In this document: positions 25,637-36,599 of the stretch, piece after piece
How the letters are laid out: each line of letters starts with the position of its first letter
Numbering within the stretch: position 1 is the stretch's first letter
Assembly: GCA_037833965.1 (NCBI GenBank)
Contig: AP031358.1
Coordinates: 8,130,001 to 8,194,000 of the forward strand
Direction of reading: 5' to 3'
Source of the DNA: Marchantia polymorpha subsp. ruderalis
Lineage: Eukaryota; Streptophyta; Marchantiopsida; Marchantiales; Marchantiaceae
Length of the DNA stretch: 64,000 nt
The notes under the pieces: generated by a model
Databases searched by the model: none
Seen by the model: the letters and a program-made list of their open reading frames with translations, nothing else
What the model was told of the DNA's origin: nothing
Position numbers and translations under genes: made by a program

Positions 25637-28600
25637 TTCGTATACATATATACCTAAACTTGTTTTTATTGCTGATTATATTTGACTGCAGTAAAAGTGA
25701 TTTTATTCTTGTTTTGTGATTTTATGTATTTTATCATATATTTATACTTCCATAAAGCGACAGAAAAAAGTGATAATCTCCAAAAAAATTTATTTTCTTG
25801 AGTTTCATATGATGATGTATGTTGTTTACGTTGCCACTAATGTGTTAATATTATCCTATTGATTTAAATATCTACATTTAAATTTTCAATTTCATGTATC
25901 TTTAAGCTTTGTCATACCTATCATGTTTTCTTCATAACCAATGTACTTCTTGTAAGTTAGTCATATTATCTATTCAAGTTTTATATTACATCTGAACATA
26001 ATTCGATCATCTTTCAAACTAAAACTTGAAAGTAAGTATTTTTAAAACCAGTTGCACAATATTTTATTGAAATATATTTCTGTTAATAGAAATTTAGATA
26101 GAATCTCTAAAACTTTTAAGTTTTTGACACGTATTTTTTAACATTATAAATATTCTAATCTTCAATTTTTTCTAGATTGCTAAATATTTTCACACATGCA
26201 AATTCATATTATATAATTTCTTACATGTTCAAAAAAAATGGATTATAAGTTCAGAAACGATTCATTCTAATTCAATGAAATTTAGATTGTCTTGCACGTA
26301 CAATCAAACAAGTTGATTCTTTTATAAAATGTATATTTTTTATCAGATTCAAAATTTATGATCAATGAATGTCTCAAAAAAAATTTTAAACATGAAGTTT
26401 ATTCTTTATCACAAACAGCGTTTTCATATAATTATCTTCGATACAAGCTTTGCACTTCTTAGTTCTTTATGCTCAATTTTTAATTATCATTTTTTAATCA
26501 CTCATTATGCTACAGAATCAGTTATTATCAGAATTTTTAATCAATCATTACAAATAAATTATTAAAATTATTATTAAAAACTTAAAAAATTCATGAAATT
26601 ACAAAAAATATTTATAATTAGATAAAATTATCTCTAATATAAAATTTTTCATATGTCATCTTAAGGAAGATAAAATTTTATTATTATATGTATACATGTT
26701 ATGTTTCTCATCTTGAATAATTGCTATAAATATAATTTTGACTTATATCATCACAACATAAGCACATGTGACCACCAACGAGAGTATATTGATACACAAT
26801 CTATCTAATTTTTTTATATAATTGTATGTAAGTAAAAAAAATACATAAATTCTCATATGTATAAATAATTATTATTTTATCCATCCCAAAAAGAGAAATA
26901 TTAATCAATATATAAAACGTAAAACCTATAATAATTGTTGTGCCATAGTTGCAATTTCTAAGTTGTATCATATGACAAAGTCATCATAACCGATATGTTT
27001 TTCATAATAACAATATTTCTTTAATTTGAAATTTGTTTCATTCACATTTTAGGAATTATATAAATTAATAATGATCATTTGAACATATTTAATCTCCAAT
27101 TTTTTTATGTGATATGTTGTAATTTATATCGATGAGCTTGAATTGTTATTGTGTCCATTGTTAACTGCTATGAGATTCACAATTCTTGTAAACGGTTAGA
27201 TCTATTGTATGATGCAATTAATGAAACAGTACTCAACTTAGTAAAAAAATTTATTAATTATATATAATTTTTTTAAATTGGGAAAAAAATCTACTACCTG
27301 GTTCTTTATGCATCCATTGTTGGATGAATCAACGATATGCTTAATGGAGTTCCACACATCAATCAAGACCGTCTTATCAAAGTACGATCTCTGCCTATTA
27401 TAAAAATTTTCCATTAGTATTCACCACTGCATGAGAATATAAAGTAAAATAAAAATTTGATTAATTTGTGAACATTAAAGTTTCAAAAGCAGATTATCTT
27501 TTTATTAGATTTATAAATTTTGATACAAAACCACACTCGCTCTGAAAAATCGTTGCAGTAATCCATGATACGAGATTACGTCTTTCTTTTCATCCATTGT
27601 TTTGCATTTGATGGAAATAATAACTCATGGATTTTAACATAGATATGTTGTGATTTGAAAGCTATAAATATTACACGTTTCTTTTAATAAACTAAATTTT
27701 GAAAAATTGATTACAGTAGCATAAAAATATGCATTTATTTGACATGATAATTGAAAATTCTATTCAATTTGAGACGTTTATTCATTATTGATATATTAGT
27801 ATTCAAAATAAAAGGCAATTTAAATATGAAAAAGATGAATTCATTCATAAAATATAAATTGATGCATTTAACCTTACTATTACCACTTCAATTAAACTCA
27901 TCATCATAATAACAAGTTTTAAACAGAAATTTTGTGGGTATTTATAACTTTTAATCCATCAATCTAATATATCTTTAAAAATTTTACATTGTAAGATTAG
28001 TCATCACACGTTGTTCATCATAATCCGCAGTTTTAACAAAAGGATGAGGTTGATAAATCATAACACTTTCCTCATATTTATATATGATTTAAAAAGACAT
28101 AGTATATTTTGAATATATATAAGCAAAAAAAAAATAGCAAAGAAAGACATAGTGAACAAAAAAACATAAAGTGAAACAACCACAGGGCGCAGCTTGTTAG
28201 TTAACGCAACGAAGCCTATTTTATGATAAGCTCACCAACTTCCTAGCAATATGCCTACCGTTAAAAAACACCAACATGTCAAGATCCAAATTTGAATTTT
28301 TTTCCACACTACCGTATTCGTGCTGTCACCAAATCGACTAATCTTTCTATAGCCGATTTATCATGAAATTTCCAACGAAAGCTGCTGAAGTTATCTCCAA
28401 TCCAATCAACTTTCATGAACAGATTTATTTGCTAACAGTCTATCCAAATTTTCATTGGAATTTAAGTAATTAATATAGGTAATCAATACATTTTCTTGAC
28501 AATTTTTTTCTCAACCATGTGAAATAATCTAAAATAAATTTAAATATAGAAACCAAGAATCTTATTAGCCTCATCAGGTCCAAATGTATAAATCTCTAAA

Positions 28601-29036
28601 AACTTTCATTTATCATGACATAGATTCATAAAAAGTACTTTCTAAGCCAAGCTCAATATTGTCTTTCATAATCTATCTCATGTTAATTTATGAAATATTG
28701 ATAAAATTTGATATTCTTTATTTTTCTAGTGAAAAAATTCATCAATGTAAATTTGCAAATGTGTTTTGAATCGTATGATGAATCAAAAGATGTATAAAAT
28801 CATCAGATCTTATACATGTATTTTGGTATTTATAGATTGTATTCTGACTATCAAAAGAATTTGGAGACTGAATGTTACGTTTGTCATCTTTTTTTAATTT
28901 TCAGACCAAGTGATTGTATTTTGTAAACTTCAAAGGCCGGAATTGATATTACATATCACAATAAAATTTTGTATTTCTGTATTGATTTTTTGCAAATCAT
29001 GATAAATAATCACATTCTTTCACAACATGTCCATGA

Positions 29037-29079
29037 AACATATTTCACAGTCATAATATCAATGACTGTGAAATATGTT
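29037..29079. repeat. Perfect hairpin, 18-base arms, 7-base loop
   Basis: AACATATTTCACAGTCAT at 29037-29054, loop AATATCA, and the exact reverse complement at 29062-29079. Confidence 0.92.
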
Positions 29080-29600
29080 GGATATATTGCAGCAAAGATA
29101 ACTAATATGAAAATCTAGTAAATCTTTCTAGATTAGAAACAATATTTGCAACACATTTCTTCCATAATGTTCTTGATAACTTGTAACAAATCAGGTCCAA
29201 TATGCACAACAGAAGGAAATAAAAGTATTTGATCACAAGGAAGCTATACTATGTAAAACTCAAATATTTGAATTGAGAAAGAGATTTCATGAAACAATTC
29301 AAAAGTATGAATAATGTTTAGTCAAACAACGCTAAAAGTCCAAAGTTTAAAGTGCATTTCCTGAATAATTTATTTCTTCATCAATGTATGTTTTAATCAA
29401 TAGAGATTTTATAAATTTTCCATGATAACACATGTACTAAAATTTATGAATTTCCAACTGAAAAGTACATGGACTTTTTTACTGATGAGTGAAACTGATT
29501 GTATCTAGATTGTGATATATGGATTTTATTGTGATCGGGAACGTTTTACTTAGTCAAGAAATATGTAATCAAGAACTATCCAAAGTAGAAGTGGTACTCA

Positions 29601-31600
29601 TAGCTGGTGAGCAATTTCTACACTCATCAACGGATGATGTCCACAACATCATCCTGACGGAGACTTGATATTTTTTACATACATAGCATTTTTTGAGACG
29701 ACTGATATACACGGGCATTGACATATTACGGGCGAGTTGATCCATGGTCGATGATCGGCAGAATCCGATTGACTCAATCCTCGCCTTTTGAGGCTTCCTC
29801 AGGTTTCGGTGAAATGTACTGCATCCAAAAGTCTAGAAGCAGACTTTATTATCCATAAAGCCTGGCAGCAAGTTTTCCTTTAGGCTTTCCGTAGACGGGT
29901 TAGAAATTTCGCGGTATACTTTTCGATTGATTTTCATTGCCTGTCACGGATTTGGTATCCAGATATGAACATAAAGCGTCACAGTAACTAGAGTGTACAT
30001 ATTCATCCTCATGGAACTGAGTGAATATGGTGTAAAAATACAGTGCAGTAGCGATCTTTGCAGAACGGCACCGTGGAGAAGCATGATTCACGCGACTCGA
30101 ATTACGCGTGGTTGAGAATTAGAAATGAGAAATTCATTCACGCTGTTCCGATATTGCATGGTTTCAGTCCGATTTCATTCGGGATTCCTACCGTGGGGCT
30201 CATTCACGTTCTGCGTTCCGACGCGTGATTTAAAACAGATAGGTTACGCGCGTAGTTTGTAGATACGATGAGATCACCTATACCACAAGATCGCTGAGAT
30301 CCGATCGCTGCGAGCAAACAAGGTACCGCGCGAGTTGCATCTCCGATTTTCTGACCACGACATTTCGGGAACCGCGTTCCTGTCGTGGGTGGACGTGGTA
30401 ACTTTTCTCTACTCGAACAACACACAAGGAGGTCGCCTTTTTGGACAGAGGGATCATCTCACATATCACTTTTAATTTATTCCTTAATTGCCAACAAAAG
30501 TAGGATCTGAGAATTGCAGGAGGTTTATTTGATCCTCTCAAGGACAATCAAATAAGACTTTATGCTCTTTGTCCTCAATCCTGCCCGCAAGGTTTCCCCA
30601 CACACACTCACGCGTGAACTGGTTCCCAGTTCCAGGGACCGGCCATGCGTCACCCGCTAGGAGAGTTCGTTTTGGACTGGAGTCGAGTACATTTGTTTGA
30701 AGAACATGAACACTACCACAGTTGTGAGCTCGATACTCGATAAATTGGCTCCTCCCGTAAATCAGACTGGCTACTAACCAGGGCAATGCGGACACCCCTC
30801 CCTTATGATCTTAAATGATCACAATGGATTTTCTTCATTTTACAAGTGATATGGCTCCATACTTCTGAATCTCACGACCATATAACTCTTTAATATATTA
30901 GAGTAAAGAAGAAATCGAAGAAGGGGCACATGTTGGAATAAAAATTAAAGCTTTCCATGCAAAAAGTAGTGTTGAGATATATAGTAGAAAACTTCTTCAT
31001 GCAACTTGCAGAATCTTGGACGAAATGAGAGATATACCACCTTCGGGTCATGAGAGATTTTCTTAGGAACTTATATGGAACCTTCGATCTGTAGGTTTCA
31101 AAGTTGAGAAATAGGAAGGTATAGAGGGTTGATGTTCGCAGCCCGGGGACTTCATGTCTAGGCCGTGAAGTTTCAGAAAAAAGGGTGGGCGTCTCTACAG
31201 GAACCGACCGAGCAATGAACATTCAGGGTCTATATAGGGGCCCCTGGGTGAACAGTAAAATAAAATATTAAAGTATTAAATGAACACGAAAACAGTAACT
31301 CTTCCACCCCTAAGCCCTAGTTGCCCCTATCGGTTAGAGAAACTGGTCGTTCTCTCGCCTTAGGGTCCGCTATTCTACGAATATGCGGACGCGAGCTTGA
31401 GAGGGCGTCAGGACACATGCTCTAGAGCAACCAGGTCACAGACAAAGCCTACGCACCTCATCGCCGAATCTACAAGAACACGACCAGAGAGGTCACCGAC
31501 TACCGCCTCTGCAGGTCCAGTCCTAGTTCGTGGGATATTTCAATCACACGTCGGAGCGAAGGGAAGGATTGCAGAGAGTTTTTGGGTGCCACCCTCCTCC
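29601..31600. other. Intergenic region before the GC-rich island
   Basis: Ordinary composition returns near 29.6 kb. Minus-strand frames at 30204-30425, 30278-30547, 30538-30795 and 30890-31222 (110 codons) are open but carry no family motif. The stretch 31140-31260 with a GGGGCCCC palindrome and a TATATAGGGG-type box has the look of a promoter or LTR end, without a partner copy in the window. Confidence 0.35.
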
Positions 31601-31629
31601 CCTGCCTTTCTATTTCCATCATCGATTTA

Positions 31630-32791
31630 AAAAGCGCACCGGATGCGCTTTCTAAAACGTCATCTGTGACCTGTCAGCGAGATGAAAAGCCCTGGTCCCT
31701 CCCACTTTGGTCGCCGCCAAACGACGTCAACACTCACCGGGAGACCTGGAGCTGACTGCAGCCCGAGGCCCGGTGATTGGCTAGGCGGAATGAGAATGTA
31801 AGGAATTTAAGGGAGAAGCGGAGGGGAGTGGCGAACGGCCACGATGAGATCCTCTCCGAACGAAGGAGCGAGTCCGAGCGGAGGGCAAAGGCGGACCGCG
31901 AGAAATTGCGGAGCACTGCAACGACAAAGGGTTAGCGCCACATGTTCCTATTTTAAAAACCACGTGCATCGACCAGAGTCATTCGGTAATTTAAGCTCCT
32001 TGACCAGCGCAGCGCTGCGCGATCTTGTGCAGCGGCCAGCGGGCCTGACGCCACGGCCGGCCCCACCGCGGCCAGGCGCAACCCCGTCCGCTTCTTAAGC
32101 TCCCGCTCCCCTTCGTCACTTCAGAGGCATCTCCATCGCGGCAACGAACTTGCGCTCGCCCGCTCTTTCGCTCGCTCGCTCGCTCCGTCCGTCAAGCCGC
32201 GGGGGCTGGACAGCCATCGGAGGGTCTGTGTCCGTCTGCTTCCGCGATCCCTCGGGCTCGCCTTCTAGACGGTCTCTGGGCTGGATTCCATCTGGACCTC
32301 CATCGCCCGAGGTCCTCTCGCCGGCTCCGACTCGAGGCTTATATCGTAGCCTAGGTCTGAGCCATCGTCCGCAGACCAATGCGCTGCTTCGCTCGTTGCT
32401 TCAGCGGAAAAGCGCTCGTCGCTCTTGCATTCTCGAATTCTTGAATCCCTCGGACGCCCCGACGCTGCCGAGCTTGCTCGCTGCAGGAGTGCCGGAGGTG
32501 CGTCTGACTGCGGGTTCTTGGTCCTCTTTGGTAATGAGCTTTTCTTCAGGCCGTCGAGCTCGATTGTGAATTGTTGCACGCATTTTCGACGTCGAGGAAT
32601 TGGAAATAATACTGTCACCTCCAGAGCGACATATTTCTCTCCGCTGCAGAAATGTGTAATTCCCATTCCCGTATATAGAGCGATTGCTTTGGACTCACCC
32701 GTCTGCGAAATCTGCACTGTTTACTCCGACGTTGACGGTCGGACATTTTAAATCATCAACAGCGACGAGTGGGCGCAAGGGACTGAATCAG
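31630..32791 (+). promoter_or_regulatory. GC-rich promoter-like island and probable 5' leader of the bHLH gene
   Basis: The most GC-rich stretch in the window, with many CpG dinucleotides, a CTCGCT run near 32160-32190 and a small hairpin AAAGCGCA/TGCGCTTT at 31631-31651. A strong splice donor (ATCAG followed by GTGAGT) lies at 32791/32792, and an acceptor (CCACAG) ends near 32916. A leader exon spliced upstream of the bHLH exon is therefore plausible. No frame in the island shows the conserved N-terminal domain of the bHLH family. Confidence 0.45.
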
Positions 32792-33008
32792 GTGAGTTCA
32801 GTTGCAGTGCACGTACTTGCAGAATGAGCCCGCCTCTTGCGTTTGTTTGGCTTGGACCCGCATGTCGCCGTATCCTTTCAGAGCTGAATTTGGTTCAATT
32901 CAACTAACTACCACAGATGTCTAATGCCTGCTTGACAAAGTGAAGTCCTTTACTGGAACTAAGCGACGCATACAAATTACCAATGGATGCAGCCTCAGAT
33001 TCTCAAAT

Positions 33009-33923
33009 ATGTATGCAGAACGTAGACGAAGAAATAGGCAGAACGAAAGCTTTGAGCGGATTAGAGGAATTGTTCCATCTGCATTGAAGGTAATAGAGAT
33101 TAGTCTAACAGAAATCGTTCAGCTAACATGCAGCATATGAAGCTCCACATATGAAATATTCTCGCATGAATCAATGGCAGCTGTTGAGATTACTTATCAT
33201 TTGTTGCCATCTGACTGCTCGCGGATGAAGTTCTTCTTGTGTTTGTTATTGTCTTGAAAATTCATGTTTCTTATTTTCCGAGGGAGTACAGAAAGGGTAC
33301 GAATCTGACTCCTGTTTAATTCGTGTGGTCGGGACAGATGGACAAAATAACTCTTCTCGGAGAAACAGTTGAGTACATAAAGAGCCTCAAACAACGCTTG
33401 AAGCAGCTTGAGGAGATCAATATGGCACTGAGCTCAAGTGGTCAGGACGCAGGGTCTTTTAAGTGTGAGGATATCAAGGTCATACCCTCTAGAACTCATT
33501 CTCCCACTCAGGATATGACTCAGGCCACACCTGAGGACGAAGATACCTTGAAAATTGAAGTGGTTCGGAACGACTGCAGTCAGGAAGACACAGCCATCGA
33601 CATATTTACCTGTCTCAGGGATTTAGAGTTAACTGTGACACACGCTTCAGTGTCGACAAATGTTTATAGGATCCATGCAACAATCAAAGTGAAGGTAAGA
33701 ATTTTTTTTACAATCTCAGGAACTCAATACATGCTAAGTGGGACTATTTGAATTGAGCTATGCATACAGTAAACCTGCCAAGTGAACTGCAGTGGTTTAT
33801 CTATTTTTTAAATCACACGACTTAATCCGACTGAAATTCTGCCAGATGCCAAAACAGAGCTCCAACGATCAATTTGCAGTGTGTTCGGAAATAGAGGAAG
33901 CCCTTCGAAGATGCCTTCGATAA
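33009..33923 (+). CDS. Short bHLH transcription factor, IIIf (TT8/GL3)-like, N-terminus missing
   Basis: Exons 33009-33089, 33338-33694 and 33846-33923 join in phase with GT-AG introns and give about 171 residues. Exon 1 supplies the basic region and helix 1 (MYAERRRRNRQNESFERIRG, then IVPSALK). Exon 2 supplies helix 2 (MDKITLLGETVEYIKSLKQR) and, about residues 85-145, an ACT-like fold (LKIEVVRNDC, IFTCLRDLELTVTHASVSTN). Exon 3 ends it with EIEEALRRCLR. Family members of this class carry about 300 further N-terminal residues, including the MYB-interaction domain. Here the bHLH frame meets a TAA about 86 bases before the first ATG, and no such domain lies upstream. The basic region has Glu and Arg at the E-box contact positions, but Asn where His is usual, and that Asn precedes the first Met. 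A short ATG frame (MSNACLTK) precedes the start. It may be a functional mini-bHLH acting by dimerisation, or a truncated paralogue. Confidence 0.7.
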
Positions 33924-35653
33924 TGGACTGAAAAGTTCTCGGTGGATAATCTTGGCTACAGCTGAAGACTTGGTAGCCTTCCAACTGGTCATCCATCGAA
34001 CAAAAGAGTCATGTATATAACAAATTCATACACTCAGTGTGAAATGACTTGTCCAGATATTCGTCTCCCACTCCATTCAGAAAAGAAGGAGAATGTAAAC
34101 CACAATGGTTACTGATTTTTTGCCACCAAAGTCCGTGCAGAAGATTGCTGATGATACGGCAGGCCTCGCGATGACAGATAGATTTTAGACGCAAGTCTTT
34201 TGGGAACAATTGACCTGTACTTTTTCTAGGAATATTGTACTGCGATTCTAAGAACTTTTTTGCAGCTGTAACATTTTTAGAATCTGAGAATAAAACACGA
34301 AGATTCGTATCAAGCCGAGCAACCTAGAGACTTTTTATATCTAGTGCATATTCTGAATTTTGAATGTACTGAGATGGCACACATCTGTAGACCTGTCACT
34401 GACAATGTTACAAATCCCTTGCATACAATGTCGAACGCGTTTTATAAAGATTCGGTTTATGAGTTTCTCGACATTACGTGAATCTAACCAACGTACATAA
34501 GCGTCCAGGCTACCCAGTCTCAGTACCCACGTAACAGTGAAGCTTTTCCTCCTCACATTTTCGTAATACAGGACTCTCGGGTTATACATCATAATCTGGA
34601 TCCCTGAATTTGACCACGCGCTGTGAACTGACAGGTGTTGTGGATCGCGCCCGAACATACGGATTCTTACGTGTATCACTGAACAACCTCAGCGGAGAAA
34701 CGGCTGCGTCCCGTGCACGCAGGCGTGGATAGAACATCACCTACAGTACTTGTTTTGTGAGCACAAACACGGATAGATACACTTCCCTTGAGCTAATCAT
34801 GTGCGGAGACTTGCAATTTTTTTTTGCACGCTGCTAACTATTTTACACCTACTTTCCGCCATAGAGCTGCAAACAACCCTCCGTGAACTGATTTCTTATC
34901 TCAAGCCCGCCATGAAAGGCCACCAGAGTACCATACCAGGTAACAGGTGGTAAAATCACAATGATGAGTTGGATCGTCCCGTGACATGCAAAGCCCGAGT
35001 CAGATTGCAGATGGGAGTCATAACACGGCAGAGTGTCCTCAGGATTCAAAAGACTCCTGCTCGTGCGTTTGACATCATCTCAAAGTCTCTTTACATCATT
35101 ACTTGTAGGTTGCATGCCAATCATTACCTGAGGCATTCGCGTCTAGATCCATGATTCACAGAATTGTGCTTTTGGGACATTTCCATTCGACGTCGCTGAT
35201 TATTGATTACAATTCTCGTAATGATTTACTGATACACATAAGCGTCGCACTCTTAGAGGATAGCAGACATTGTAAATTATTTTGATGTCCAACAAGAACG
35301 ACGAGTTATATGTAGAAGAGACCTAACAAGAATAGTAAGTACACTAGCCAAAGACGACCATGAAGATGGGTGGCACGATGTGAAAAGAACAACAGCAAAA
35401 AGTTGAGGAATCATATAGATGCCCGAATTGACTTTACGACGCACACGATGAGATTGGAAAGGTCGAGTATGAAACCATCCTAATCTGGTAAGTTCGCTTG
35501 AGTCATGAAAGCAATGTGTTACTTCTATTAGCATCTAATCTCATATGTCAAACCTGTGCCAGGAAAGATGTCATTTAATGTAACCAAGTATTGGAACATC
35601 AGTGCTAAATACGGATACCGTTAGGACTTTGTGTCGAAGCTTTGACAGAGTGC
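33924..35653. other. Intergenic, no gene recognised
   Basis: Probable 3' flank of the bHLH gene. Minus-strand frames such as 34341-34679 (112 codons) and 35277-35534 have no recognisable motif. Confidence 0.4.
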
Positions 35654-35953
35654 AAAGTTTCTAATTTTCGAAGTCCATTCTTTCTTGTGCCGCCACGTTC
35701 CCAAAACTAGCGCAGCAAATGTGTGTTCGGTCTCATCCTATATTGAGTACTGAACTTGTTTTTCGGTCAGATCAGAGTGTAATTACTTCTTTTGAGAAAC
35801 ATAGAAAAGTTTCTAATTTGCGAAGTCAATTCTTTCTTGTGCCGCCATTTTTATCCACGTTTCCAAAACTAGCACAACAAATGTGTGTTCGATCTCATCC
35901 TATATTGAGTACTAAACTAGTTTTTCGGGCACATCAGAGTTGTAATTACTTCT
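35654..35953 (+). repeat. Tandem duplication of about 150 bases
   Basis: AAAGTTTCTAATTTTCGAAG at 35654 recurs from about 35806 with one change. The copies continue in parallel through TTCTTTCTTGTGCCGCCA, AAAACTAGC, AAATGTGTGTTCG, TCTCATCCTATATTGAGTAC and TAATTACTTCTT. The second copy carries a roughly 9-base insertion (TTTTTATCC) after GCCGCCA. Copies differ by scattered substitutions. Confidence 0.85.
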
Positions 35954-36020
35954 TCCGTCATCTGTGCAAGAGTTGAACTCCTAATTCGGAATGGGTTTCG
36001 AGTCCAATTCCGTATTTGGA

Positions 36021-36533
36021 CTAACGAGTACTATAATTATACATCGACTCTGCATTTGCACATGATGCACTAGAAACAAAACTACGTTCCCTGTACGTTG
36101 AGACATTTCCGCATGAGGGGATCATTGAGAACGACGGATTTCTACAAACGGCAGGAAAGGTTGAATAAGGATGTATATAAAAAGTGGACGAGACGTGCGT
36201 ATTCAACTCGGTTGACCTTGGAATCTCCGTGACATGCCCGTGGACTAACGATGAACAGGAAGGCCGAAGGAAAAATGGCGACGCCTGCATGGGATGGAGA
36301 GCATGATGGCAAGACCATCCACTAGAATCCAAAGCCGTGACCAAGAAGGCGAAGATGAAGAACGAAATGTTTAGAGGAGAGTTCAAGCACTTCTGGCAGC
36401 CAACACGCATCGTCCATAGAGCAGGAGGAAGCAAGGAGAGTGACTTCCATTGAACATTTTTCGATTTCCGATGCTTCGATCCTAGAAAGAATTTTCGACC
36501 TACAGTACAGCACAATAGAACAGCTTGGTGCAT
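36021..36533 (-). CDS. Unrecognised 170-codon open frame
   Basis: The frame begins MHQAVLLCCTVGRKFFLG and contains a hydrophobic stretch (ISFFIFAFLVTAL) near residues 57-69. I recognise no family. The opposite strand is also open across 36356-36571, and that frame reads as a more ordinary protein (SIEQEEARRVTSIEHFSISD), so neither strand is convincing. It could be chance. Confidence 0.12.
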   Translation of the reverse strand: MHQAVLLCCTVGRKFFLGSKHRKSKNVQWKSLSLLPPALWTMRVGCQKCLNSPLNISFFIFAFLVTALDSSGWSCHHALHPMQASPFFLRPSCSSLVHGHVTEIPRSTELNTHVSSTFYIHPYSTFPAVCRNPSFSMIPSCGNVSTYRERSFVSSASCANAESMYNYSTR

Positions 36534-36599
36534 ATAGATTAAGGATCTTCAATTATTTAAACACGTGGAAATGACTCGTAGCCCTACACTGATCCAAAC

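Larger units (their letters stand above)
24601..29600. other. Second very AT-rich block, no gene
   Basis: Roughly 5 kb of A+T-rich DNA with poly-A and poly-T runs and no recognisable coding remnant. Two long perfect hairpins are listed separately (25599-25636 and 29037-29079). Confidence 0.5.

Noticed and set aside
32150..32717. Long frames in the GC-rich island (139 codons plus, 150 codons minus) as possible N-terminal exons of the bHLH gene or a separate gene.
   Set aside because: They are Ser/Arg/Pro-rich, overlap on both strands as expected in stop-poor GC-rich DNA, show no MYB-interaction domain, and do not reach the bHLH exon in phase.
36356..36571. A plus-strand open stretch (SIEQEEARRVTSIEHFSISD and onward) opposite the 170-codon minus frame.
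   Set aside because: It has no start codon or splice acceptor that makes a gene model and no recognised relatives; kept only as a note.
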